A DNA stretch of 64,000 bases from Vibrio toranzoniae (GTDB taxonomy: Bacteria > Pseudomonadota > Gammaproteobacteria > Enterobacterales > Vibrionaceae): assembly GCF_024347655.1 (NCBI RefSeq), contig NZ_AP025514.1:2294001-2358000 (forward strand), given 5' to 3'. The notes beneath the pieces were generated by a model. The model was not told where the DNA came from. It made no database searches and worked only from the letters and a program-made list of their open reading frames with translations. Each line of letters starts with the position of its first letter. Positions within the stretch are counted from its first letter, which is position 1. A program made the position numbers and the translations under genes. Below are positions 56,908-64,000 of the stretch, piece after piece.

Positions 56908-57225
56908 ATGAAGTACAACATATATATTAAAACGGCGCTTGTCGTCGTTTTATTTAATTTTTATAATTTAAATGGATTTTCTTCAGATTTAAATTCAGTA
57001 CAGTGCCTAGTAAAAAATGAAAAACTAGTGCTAACCTTTGATAACATTATGATATCTTCATTTACGTTAAGTACAAAATCCGATTCTAATTTTAATCAAA
57101 ATACAAATAGCGGTATTACAACACTGATTATGAATATAAATCAATTCCCTGCAGTTCTAACATTGCATCCCATTGGCAATAAATGGCAAGTGCAACCCGA
57201 TTGTACGTTAAATAAACTAAAATAA
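56908..57225 (+). CDS. Small exported protein in the csgC position, possibly CsgC/CsgH-like
   Basis: A 105-residue protein with a signal peptide (about 1-25, NLNGFSSDL) and two cysteines (about 33 and 99) that could pair in the periplasm. The mature part alternates hydrophobic and polar residues (NIMISSFTLSTKSDSNFNQN), as in a beta-sandwich. Position directly after csgA and size fit CsgC/CsgH, the periplasmic inhibitors of premature curlin aggregation, but I see no decisive sequence match. The gene is strikingly AT-rich compared with its neighbours. Confidence 0.65.
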   Translation: MKYNIYIKTALVVVLFNFYNLNGFSSDLNSVQCLVKNEKLVLTFDNIMISSFTLSTKSDSNFNQNTNSGITTLIMNINQFPAVLTLHPIGNKWQVQPDCTLNKLK

Positions 57226-57402
57226 TAGCACTTAACTAAGCATGATCTCTCGACCTGAATATTGATTCATCCTTACCATCAATATAAAACCAGACTCATA
57301 ACAAAGATTAATAATTCCCCCTGGATATTAGAAAAAAATCAATATGTGCTATAAGCTATAGATCCTATAGTTTAGGTAATGAGTCATTAAAAGGAGTTCC
57401 AC

Positions 57403-58071
57403 ATGGCAAAGTTGGAGGCTCATAACGCCATTTTACTTGCAGAAAACAACCTACAATCAACACTGCTTAAAGAGTCAATCGAACAGAAAATAAATATAAG
57501 TATCAAGCTCATATCGCCAGAAAGATTGAGAACCACAACACTAAAAAACCAAGAGTTGGATCTCATTATTATTGATTACCCAACAATGACGAAGCAATAC
57601 ACTGAAAAGTACCAAGAACTTAAAGATGACGTGGCAAGTGACGTTCATGAAGTACTCCTCAATACCCCCCACGACTTCCCTCATTCAGAAATGTTAAAAT
57701 GGCAATATTTGGTCGGTATTTTTTATGCCTCTGACACGCTTGATAAGCTAGTTACCGGCTTTGACTGCATTTTACAGGGTGAAATGTGGATGAGTAGAAA
57801 GCTCATCTATCAATACATAAGCTTTTATAGAGATAGACAATGCGCAAAAACGAGCCCGTACTATTTAAAACTCACCAAACGCGAGCAACAAATTATCAAG
57901 CTGCTCGGTGAGGGCGCGTCCAACACTCAGATCGCCGACACACTCTATGTGAGCGAAAATACAGTCAAGGCACACTTACACAACACATTTAAGAAAATCA
58001 AAGTTAAGAATCGACTACAGGCTCTAATTTGGGTAAAGAATAATGTCGCTACCAGTGAGTTCGTTCAGTAG
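57403..58071 (+). CDS. csgD: CsgD/VpsT-type LuxR-family regulator of curli
   Basis: A 222-residue transcription factor with a degenerate receiver domain (about 10-125) and a C-terminal LuxR-type helix-turn-helix (about 155-215, LTKREQQIIKLLGEGASNTQ and YVSENTVKAHLHNTFKKI). The key receiver Asp/Lys residues are not evident. Residues 129-132 read WMSR, fitting the W[F/L/M][T/S]R c-di-GMP-binding motif described for VpsT. It is the last plus-strand gene of the curli locus, 177 bp after the preceding gene, and likely activates csgB and csgE. Confidence 0.85.
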   Translation: MAKLEAHNAILLAENNLQSTLLKESIEQKINISIKLISPERLRTTTLKNQELDLIIIDYPTMTKQYTEKYQELKDDVASDVHEVLLNTPHDFPHSEMLKWQYLVGIFYASDTLDKLVTGFDCILQGEMWMSRKLIYQYISFYRDRQCAKTSPYYLKLTKREQQIIKLLGEGASNTQIADTLYVSENTVKAHLHNTFKKIKVKNRLQALIWVKNNVATSEFVQ

Positions 58072-58316
58072 GCTACCGCTCTTAATTACACCTTAAGGCT
58101 TACTACACTTATCAAACTGTTTAGCTAACAGCATCAAATTCAAACAGTCGCTATTTATATCGCTATTCACGATTTAGGAGTGCAAAGAGGCTATAACTCC
58201 TCTATCGAAAATGAAGGGCTATACCTTTCTTTAATGTGGTCAACAAAGCGCTTATTTTGAACATCAGGCGAACCCCTACTTAGGTTCAAATCCTATTTTC
58301 AATACCCTAAAACGAC
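58072..58316. other. Intergenic region with decayed tRNA-Pro flank
   Basis: No ORF is credible here. CTTTCTTTAATGTGGTC at 58225-58241 repeats exactly at 58339-58355, where it forms the 3' end (CCA side) of tRNA-Pro. Nearby bases on the minus strand include GGGGTTCG, like a T-arm, so this may be a degenerate tRNA copy or an old attachment-site remnant. Confidence 0.5.
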
Positions 58317-58343
58317 GAAAGCCTGCTCAATGAGCAGGCTTTC
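58317..58343 (-). terminator. Terminator hairpin of tRNA-Pro
   Basis: A 13-bp inverted repeat, GAAAGCCTGCTCA and its complement, lies just downstream of the tRNA on the minus strand and is followed by GTCGTTTT. Confidence 0.65.
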
Positions 58344-58350
58344 TTTAATG

Positions 58351-58427
<77 letters not shown>

Positions 58428-58610
58428 AGATATCTAACGGGCTTATTGCCTGTCGATGCAGCGTATAATACGGATTCTGAATTTATCCGCAAGGGCTTTT
58501 TTCACTCTTTTTTACAAAGTTGAATCATTCGAACAAAAGACATACAACCTAACGCCTAACGTGACGAAAAACACACACTCACCAACAAATATTTAACTTA
58601 TGAAACAGGA

Positions 58611-58624
58611 TTGATCCAGATCAG
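58611..58624 (+). promoter_or_regulatory. FNR-like site and promoter of the DUF3149 gene
   Basis: TTGAT-CCAG-ATCAG matches the FNR consensus TTGAT-N4-ATCAA in 9 of 10 bases. A possible -10 (TACACT, 58646-58651) would place the site near -41, as in class II FNR-activated promoters. CCACTTA and TAAGTGG (58638-58657) flank this -10. Confidence 0.5.
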
Positions 58625-58682
58625 TGAATCAATAATGCCACTTAATACACTAAGTGGTGTCATATAACTTTGAGGTATACAC

Positions 58683-58823
58683 ATGGACTTTTGGCTAGAA
58701 CTCCTATTTGGTAATGCGGTGGGGCTATCTTCAATGATAGTAATCTTCGGGGCTTTGGGTCTCATGATGTTCTATGGAGGTTTCTTCATCTACAAAGTTA
58801 TGACTGACAAATCTCCTCATTAG
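58683..58823 (+). CDS. DUF3149 membrane micro-protein
   Basis: A 46-residue protein, MDFWLELLFGNAVGLSSMIV at its start and KVMTDKSPH at its end, with one membrane segment (about 14-38). GAGG lies 9 bp before the ATG and a strong terminator follows. It matches what I recall of the DUF3149 family of gammaproteobacterial single-span proteins of unknown function. An FNR-like site upstream suggests expression under low oxygen. Confidence 0.8.
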   Translation: MDFWLELLFGNAVGLSSMIVIFGALGLMMFYGGFFIYKVMTDKSPH

Positions 58824-58890
58824 AATTGCTCAGCCTAACTCATTTACTTTTAAGTATCATTCTTGATAGGTAAACGTTAAAACGCTTTGC

Positions 58891-58926
58891 ACCGGAGTAG
58901 GCTTCTTGTCTTCTCCGGTTTTTTCA
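58891..58926 (+). terminator. Terminator of the DUF3149 gene
   Basis: ACCGGAG (58891-58897) pairs with CTCCGGT (58913-58919) and is followed by a run of T residues. Confidence 0.75.
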
Positions 58927-58990
58927 TTTTTAAACACCATACTAACTTAGGTATACTTACCCTACCCTTATCCAACTTGAGATACCCGCT

Positions 58991-59572
58991 ATGTCTCATG
59001 ATGACGACTTAGATCTATTCCAAGAAATGATGGGCGATGTTAAACGTATCGACAATGACACCGCCGAACACCAGAAAGTACACCGAGTCACAGAATCTCA
59101 TCTTGCCAAACGTGAAGCTGCTATGTGGTTGTCTGATGACGAGAAAGATTATCTCTCGCTCGACTATTCTCCGATGTTAAAGCCTGATGATGTTATCGCC
59201 TATAAAAAAGATGGCGTGCAAGAAGGCGTATTCAAGAAACTGCGCTTAGGTAAATACCCAATTCAAGCTAAGCTCGATCTGCACAGAAAAACACTGAAAG
59301 ATGCTCGTAATGAAGTGCTTTCATTTTTACGTCAATGTCTAAGAATGGATGTGCGCACCGTGATTATTGTTCACGGTAAGGGTGAGCGTTCTAACCCACC
59401 AGCCATGATGAAAAGCTATGTGGCAAATTGGCTCTCGCAAATTAATGATGTTCAGTGTGTTCATTCAACACAGCAATTTCATGGTGGCACAGGTGCCGTT
59501 TACGTCATGCTGAGAAAAAGTAATGACAAGAAACTCGAAAATAGAGAGCGGCACCAGAAACGCTCGAGTTAA
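58991..59572 (+). CDS. smrA: Smr-domain endonuclease SmrA
   Basis: A 193-residue protein resembling E. coli SmrA (YdaL). The C-terminal Smr domain (about 90-175) has AKLDLHRKTLKDARNEVL, IIVHGKGERSNPPAM and FHGGTGAVYVMLR; the LDxH and HGxG motifs are those of Smr nucleases. The N-terminal part and the tail NRERHQKRS also match that family as I recall it. It is a single gene with its own terminator. Confidence 0.9.
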   Translation: MSHDDDLDLFQEMMGDVKRIDNDTAEHQKVHRVTESHLAKREAAMWLSDDEKDYLSLDYSPMLKPDDVIAYKKDGVQEGVFKKLRLGKYPIQAKLDLHRKTLKDARNEVLSFLRQCLRMDVRTVIIVHGKGERSNPPAMMKSYVANWLSQINDVQCVHSTQQFHGGTGAVYVMLRKSNDKKLENRERHQKRSS

Positions 59573-59696
59573 TGCATGTTGTGTCGATAACACCAGCTAC
59601 ACGTTCTTTAATGCTCTAACCTGGTGCGCAATAGATATTTAGTGCCGAAGTACACTCTAGGTGCTAAAATTGTCGTCAGTTAACGAATTCAAACGT

Positions 59697-59725
59697 AAAG
59701 GCAACTATCCTGTAGTTGCTTTTTG
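59697..59725 (+). terminator. Terminator downstream of smrA
   Basis: GCAACTA (59701-59707) pairs with TAGTTGC (59713-59719) around a 5-nt loop and is followed by TTTTT. It lies 40 bp before rluF. Confidence 0.8.
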
Positions 59726-59764
59726 TTTATCTAAATTTCCGTTGTGAAACGCTAAGAGAATATC

Positions 59765-60883
59765 ATGTCACAAGAATCCCAAGCTAAACGCCTTAATAAG
59801 TACATCAGTGAAACTGGTTTTTGCTCACGCCGCGAAGCCGACAAACTCATTGATGCTGGCCGAGTTACGATTAACGGTAAGATCCCTGAAATGGGAACTA
59901 AAGTCATGCACGGTGATGATGTTGAGATCGACAATAAACCTGTCCGCTCGAAAGAGAAGCCTATCTACATAGCTCTTAATAAACCAACAGGTATCACCTG
60001 TACCACTGAGCGTGATATTCCTGGCAACATCGTCGACTTTATCGGCCACCATAAGCGTATTTTTCCTATCGGTCGTCTAGATAAGCCCTCAGATGGTCTA
60101 ATATTTTTGACCAATGATGGCGATATCGTCAATAAGATCCTACGTGCAGGTAACAACCACGAAAAAGAATATATGGTTCGCGTTGATAAGCCGATTACAA
60201 CTGAATTCTTAAAGAAAATGGCGTCGGGCGTGCCAATTTTGGACACCGTTACTTTGCCATGTAAGGTAGAGAAAGAGACCAAATTCTCGTTCCGAATTAC
60301 GTTAACGCAAGGCCTTAACCGCCAGATTCGTCGTATGTGCGAAGCTTTAGGTTATGAAGTTTTCAAACTACGTCGTGTTCGCATTATGAATATCTCTTTA
60401 GATGGTATTCCTAATGGCAAATGGCGTTACCTGAGCGAAGAAGAAATCACTGACATATTAGCGATGTGTGAAGGTTCGGTAAGCACTGAAGATGCGTCAA
60501 AGATAAATGCAAAAGGTCAGCGAATCCGTAAGGCAACCGATGCTAAGTTATTTGATAGCCGCGAGGAAAATGAAACCTCAACAGCGCGCCGCAATAAAAC
60601 AGAGAACCGCACTCGCACGTACCGTGGTAATAATGCGGATGAATTCCGTCATGCCCCCAATTCAAAGCGTGGTCGTAGTTCGTCGAATAGTGAAAGCGGC
60701 GGCAATACCGAGCACTGGAAATCGAACTCTCGTTCAGAGCGCTCTAATTCAGATCGCAATCGTACAGACCGCAATAACAACGATCGTAGAAGCGGTAAAC
60801 CGGCAAACCGCAGCCAAGATTCAAGCAGACCGAACCAACCTGCACCAAAGCGTGTTGGCGGAACACTAGGACTGAAAAAGTAG
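59765..60883 (+). CDS. rluF: 23S rRNA pseudouridine(2604) synthase RluF
   Basis: RluF makes pseudouridine at U2604 of 23S rRNA (a site known from E. coli). The 372-residue protein has an N-terminal S4 RNA-binding domain ([20 protein letters not shown]) and the RsuA-type catalytic motif [18 protein letters not shown] with the catalytic Asp. It also has the RluF-like block [19 protein letters not shown]. The last 100 or so residues are a disordered Arg/Asn/Ser-rich tail, longer than in E. coli, ending GGTLGLKK. Confidence 0.93.
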   Translation: MSQESQAKRLNKYISETGFCSRREADKLIDAGRVTINGKIPEMGTKVMHGDDVEIDNKPVRSKEKPIYIALNKPTGITCTTERDIPGNIVDFIGHHKRIFPIGRLDKPSDGLIFLTNDGDIVNKILRAGNNHEKEYMVRVDKPITTEFLKKMASGVPILDTVTLPCKVEKETKFSFRITLTQGLNRQIRRMCEALGYEVFKLRRVRIMNISLDGIPNGKWRYLSEEEITDILAMCEGSVSTEDASKINAKGQRIRKATDAKLFDSREENETSTARRNKTENRTRTYRGNNADEFRHAPNSKRGRSSSNSESGGNTEHWKSNSRSERSNSDRNRTDRNNNDRRSGKPANRSQDSSRPNQPAPKRVGGTLGLKK

Positions 60884-60936
60884 TCATCATTCATCCTAAA
60901 TGTGCAACCCCATTTCAGAATGAACACTCTATATAG

Positions 60937-60972
60937 AAACGCCCACTAGGTTAGCCTAGTGGGCGTTTTTGT
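60937..60972 (+). terminator. Terminator of rluF
   Basis: A perfect 14-bp inverted repeat (AAACGCCCACTAGG and its complement) with a 4-nt loop is followed by a T-tract. It may also work for ybaK on the other strand. Confidence 0.92.
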
Positions 60973-61007
60973 TGGTCATTCGATAATTTTATCGCTATGA
61001 CGACAAC

Positions 61008-61481
61008 CTATAAACATAGATCAGCAAACTGGCCGCGAGTTAGTAGTGCTAAGTCTTGTGGATCTAGCTCGATTTCCAAGCCCCTCTTCCCTGCACTCAC
61101 ACATATCGTTTCAAAATCTGTAGCACTGCAATGAACAAAGGTAGGCAATGCTTTTTTCTGCCCAAGTGGGCTGATTCCACCAACCACATAGCCTGTGGTT
61201 TTCTGTGCAATATCAGGATTCGCCATCTCTGCCTTTTTGCCTTTCGCCGCTTTTGCTGCAAGCTTTAGGTTTAGCTTTTGATCCACAGGGATAACCGCCA
61301 CAGCCAAATCTTTAGCAACACCGTTCAAACAAAATAGCAACGTTTTGAATACGCGTTTCGGATCCTGACCAAGAGCTTCCACGGCTTCTAATCCATAATT
61401 AGTATTATTCGCATCATGATGATATTGATGCACGCTATGAGCGATTTTCTTTTTCTTGGCAAGATTAATAGCAGGAGTCAT
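61008..61481 (-). CDS. ybaK: Cys-tRNA(Pro)/Cys-tRNA(Cys) deacylase YbaK
   Basis: YbaK hydrolyses Cys wrongly attached to tRNA-Pro. The 157-residue protein starts MTPAINLAKKKKIAHSVHQY and has the YbaK/ProX fold segments VFKTLLFCLNGVAKDLAVAV and GYVVGGISPLGQKKALPTFV. Its full length matches the family. It is probably monocistronic. Confidence 0.93.
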   Translation of the reverse strand: MTPAINLAKKKKIAHSVHQYHHDANNTNYGLEAVEALGQDPKRVFKTLLFCLNGVAKDLAVAVIPVDQKLNLKLAAKAAKGKKAEMANPDIAQKTTGYVVGGISPLGQKKALPTFVHCSATDFETICVSAGKRGLEIELDPQDLALLTRGQFADLCL

Positions 61482-61525
61482 AACAAGTCCAAACGATAAA
61501 TAAAAACAAGCAGTATATAAACAAC

Positions 61526-61547
61526 AAGCGACGCCGAGGCGTCGCTT
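61526..61547 (-). terminator. Terminator downstream of nutA
   Basis: A 10-bp stem, AAGCGACGCC and its complement, encloses a 2-nt centre and is followed on the minus strand by GTTGTTTATA. It lies about 70 bp past the nutA stop. Confidence 0.6.
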
Positions 61548-61616
61548 TAGTTAAATTTATCATGGTGCTGGAGTCAATCTAATTCAGCACCTAGTAACTA
61601 AATTTATTGGAGTCAA

Positions 61617-63278
61617 TTACTTGTAAACTATTTGACCAGACGGTGCGTAGTTGTTCACGTCAACCGGGCTGTTTGCTTCTAGGTACTCTTTTAGTACTTC
61701 AGCATCAACAAAACCAGTGTTTACGTAACCTGGGTGGTCAGACAATTTAGGATAGCCATCACCACCAGCAGCGTTAAAGCTTGGTATTGTGAAACGGTAT
61801 GTCTCGTCCAAACGAAGCTGTTTACCACCGATGAAGACATTCGATACTGCACCATTTACTACAGTCATAGAGATGCCAGCAAACTGAGCGTAAGCACCAG
61901 AATCGATTGGTTTAGTCGCCACTACATTTAGGTAATCAAGTACTTCTTTACCCGTCATATCTGTGTAAGTCAGAATGTTTGCAAATGGTTGTACTTTTAG
62001 CACGTCTTTGTAAGTTACATCGCCCGCTTCAATTGAATCACGCACACCACCAGAGTTCATCACAGCAAAGTCTGCTTTTGCACGCTCCATGTGAGAAGTC
62101 GCAATCAAACGACCTAGGTTAGTCTGTTGGAAACGAACAACGTTACGATCACCTTCAAGCTTTCCATTTGTCTCGGCTATCTTAACTTCTAGCTGAGCTT
62201 GACCTTGCTCTTGGAAAGGGCGTAGGAATTCAAGTAGCTCTGGATCTTGGGCGATTTCATCTTGAATAAGAACTCGTTGCTTCTTACCATCAATCTTAAC
62301 TTTCTTCTTAAGGTTAACTGGAACCAGATCGTAGCTCACCATTTCTAGCTCACCGTTACGGAATTCGTAATCAGCACGACCAACGTACTTACCCCACTCG
62401 TGAGCTTGAACGATGTAAGTACCGTTCTGTACGTCGGGTCTACACTCATCACCCGGTGTGAAGTTTTTCTTCGCAACGTTAGGGCCTTCCATACAGACAG
62501 GCTCTTGAGAATGACCGCCTACGATCATATCGAGATCACCTTCGTTGAGGTAACGAGCCAATGCTACGTCCCCAGGTGCGTTAACACCACGTTGGCCATT
62601 TTCGTAATGACCCATATGAGTGACAGCAAAAATCAGATCCGGACTTTCTGTTTCTTTCAATTCAGCGATTAACTTTTTCGCTTCTTCTTTAGGGTCACGG
62701 AAGTCGATGCCAGCGATAAACTCTGGATTCCCAATTTTCGCTGTGTCTTCAGTTGTTAGGCCGATAACTGCAATCTTGATGCCTTGCTTTTCAAACATCT
62801 CGTAAGCTTGGAACTTGCGTTCGCCAGTCGCTTTATCGTAGATGTTTGCAGAAAGCATTGGAAAGTTAGCCCAGTCGATCTGCTTTTGTAGTACGTCTAG
62901 TGAATTATCGAACTCGTGGTTACCCAATGCCATTGCATCGTAACCAATCTTGTTCATGCCTTTGAAATCAGGTTCTGCATCCTGAAGATCGGACTCTGGT
63001 ACACCAGTATTGATGTCACCGCCAGAAAGAAGCAACACGCTACCACCTTCGGCTTCAACTTCAGCACGGAGTTGATCAACCAGCGTTTTACGCGCAGACA
63101 TGCCGTATTCGCCGTACTTGTTCTGCCAGAAGCGACCATGATTGTCGTTAGTGTGAAGAATCGTTAGCTTGTAAGTTTCATCTTGGTTCCAATCTAGAGT
63201 AGATTGAGACGAACACCCAGCGAGAGTAGCTAAGATTGCAGCACTTAGTGCTGTCTTTAGAATAAGGCGTTGCTTCAT
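61617..63278 (-). CDS. nutA: Lipoprotein 5'-nucleotidase NutA/UshA-type
   Basis: An outer-surface or periplasmic 5'-nucleotidase that dephosphorylates external nucleotides so the nucleosides and phosphate can be taken up. The 553-residue lipoprotein has lipobox TLAGC (Cys20) and a metallophosphoesterase domain with LTILHTNDNHGRFWQNKYGE, GGDINTGVPESDLQ, MALGNHEFDN and GGHSQEPVC. The C-terminal nucleotidase domain has NSGGVRDSIEAGDVTYKDVL and ends SGQIVYK. It closely resembles V. parahaemolyticus NutA. ATG 63278 with AAAGG upstream is preferred over starts up to 11 codons earlier. Confidence 0.94.
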   Translation of the reverse strand: MKQRLILKTALSAAILATLAGCSSQSTLDWNQDETYKLTILHTNDNHGRFWQNKYGEYGMSARKTLVDQLRAEVEAEGGSVLLLSGGDINTGVPESDLQDAEPDFKGMNKIGYDAMALGNHEFDNSLDVLQKQIDWANFPMLSANIYDKATGERKFQAYEMFEKQGIKIAVIGLTTEDTAKIGNPEFIAGIDFRDPKEEAKKLIAELKETESPDLIFAVTHMGHYENGQRGVNAPGDVALARYLNEGDLDMIVGGHSQEPVCMEGPNVAKKNFTPGDECRPDVQNGTYIVQAHEWGKYVGRADYEFRNGELEMVSYDLVPVNLKKKVKIDGKKQRVLIQDEIAQDPELLEFLRPFQEQGQAQLEVKIAETNGKLEGDRNVVRFQQTNLGRLIATSHMERAKADFAVMNSGGVRDSIEAGDVTYKDVLKVQPFANILTYTDMTGKEVLDYLNVVATKPIDSGAYAQFAGISMTVVNGAVSNVFIGGKQLRLDETYRFTIPSFNAAGGDGYPKLSDHPGYVNTGFVDAEVLKEYLEANSPVDVNNYAPSGQIVYK

Positions 63279-63642
63279 TGTCATACCTTTGAACTTTTTA
63301 GGGGAATCCACTGCTTTTTATAATCTATTGCGACCCCTTTCTTGGAGTTCGAACAATAAGACTTCAACATGACTAATCTTAAATTAACATTCTCGATGTA
63401 ACACGACGATTTCATATTTATGTCGAATTGGTCACGCATAGATCAACACTTAAGTGTAACAAATTTATGAGATTACACTCAAACTTCCCCTGTATCACAG
63501 GCAATCGTTTACTTAAAAAGTGTGATAAATATCAGTAATTTACTATAAATAGGATAAGCCTCATACTCATAAAACAAATCACCGAGTAATCACCTACATT
63601 GTTAATGCCAATTGTAGTAAATAACGGGTTACCCTAGCTGAT
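63279..63642. other. Intergenic region upstream of nutA
   Basis: About 360 AT-rich bp holding the nutA promoter. I see no coding region, RNA gene or clear operator. Confidence 0.45.
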
Positions 63643-63675
63643 AAAAAAACGCCTAGTTCAAAGAACTGGGCGTTT
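63643..63675 (-). terminator. Terminator of kdsA
   Basis: AAACGCCTAGTTC pairs with GAACTGGGCGTTT (one G-T pair) around a 3-nt loop. On the minus strand it is followed by a T7 run, 35 bp past the kdsA stop. Confidence 0.88.
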
Positions 63676-63709
63676 GCTTTTCCTCTTAATCTTAAATAAC
63701 TATGCTGAG

Positions 63710-64000
63710 TTATTTAATATCAATGTGGTCAAATCCTTTAATAAGATCATCAAGCGCTTTCATCTGCTTCAAGAACGGCTCTAGTTTATCTAGAGGTAGA
63801 GCTGATGGACCGTCACAACGAGCTTGATCTGGGTTCGGGTGTGCTTCAATAAACAGACCAGCAATACCTGTAGCAAGGCCCGCTTTCGCAAGCTCAACCG
63901 TTTGCTCACGACGACCACCAGATGCAGCTCCTGATGGGTCACGCATTTGAAGCGCGTGAGTCACGTCAAAGATGATTGGACTACCGTTCGAAGACTTCTT
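63710..64000 (-). CDS. kdsA: 3-deoxy-8-phosphooctulonate synthase (KdsA), C-terminal part
   Basis: KdsA condenses arabinose 5-phosphate and phosphoenolpyruvate to KDO 8-phosphate for lipopolysaccharide core synthesis. The window holds the last 96 codons; the gene continues past the window edge. The segment reads [20 protein letters not shown], then [16 protein letters not shown] and [20 protein letters not shown], all strongly conserved in KdsA. The frame stays open upstream to base 64000. Confidence 0.95.
   Translation of the reverse strand, partial: KKSSNGSPIIFDVTHALQMRDPSGAASGGRREQTVELAKAGLATGIAGLFIEAHPNPDQARCDGPSALPLDKLEPFLKQMKALDDLIKGFDHIDIK

Noticed and set aside
60507..60869. 120-codon alternative frame within the rluF tail
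   Set aside because: The low-complexity Arg/Asn/Ser codons of rluF keep several frames open; the main frame has a clear domain and this one has none.

Overview
The window looks like chromosome 1 of a marine Vibrio, most likely of the Splendidus clade. This rests on the polar-flagellum gene order, a chitobiase and a NutA-type 5'-nucleotidase that closely resemble Vibrio proteins as I remember them, the moderate GC content and the vibrio-style FlgO/P/T genes. No search was run, so the species is an inference.

Bases 1-21,300 hold polar flagellum genes. On the minus strand are flaC, flaA, flgKL, flgBCDE-flgFGHIJ and cheVR; on the plus strand flgA, flgM and flgN; then flgOP (minus) and flgT (plus). 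Good sigma-54 (-24/-12) elements lie before flgK, flgF, flgB and flgT, a weaker one before flaA, and a sigma-28 element before flgM, matching the layered flagellar hierarchy of vibrios. A hexanucleotide microsatellite of about 12 copies lies just after flgN.

Bases 22,042-40,579 are a complete aryl polyene (APE) pigment cluster. A short minus-strand operon (lipoprotein, methyltransferase, FAD-dependent oxidoreductase) diverges from a tightly packed plus-strand operon apeC-apeR, which includes an aromatic amino acid ammonia-lyase. It encodes a dissociated type II fatty-acid/PKS-like assembly line (two ketosynthases, a chain-length-factor-like protein, ketoreductase, two dehydratases, two ACPs, aryl-ACP ligase) plus lipidation and export proteins.

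Bases 40,660-53,101 hold gltX, a CueR-type-promoter copper operon (copA plus a DUF411 protein), a Fur-box-flanked iron-siderophore ABC importer, chitobiase and a TraB/GumN protein. Bases 53,273-58,071 are a curli locus: csgGFE on minus, and csgB, csgA, a small CsgC/CsgH-like gene and a CsgD/VpsT-type regulator on plus. The regulator carries a WMSR tetrapeptide that fits the c-di-GMP motif of VpsT. The window ends with tRNA-Pro, a DUF3149 micro-protein behind an FNR-like site, smrA, rluF, ybaK, nutA and the 3' part of kdsA.

Motility, pigment and curli genes together suggest a surface- and host-associated lifestyle. The least explained items are the gene in the csgC position, the c-di-GMP motif in the curli regulator, the microsatellite, the unexplained segment between the two flagellin genes and the duplicated tRNA-Pro 3' flank.
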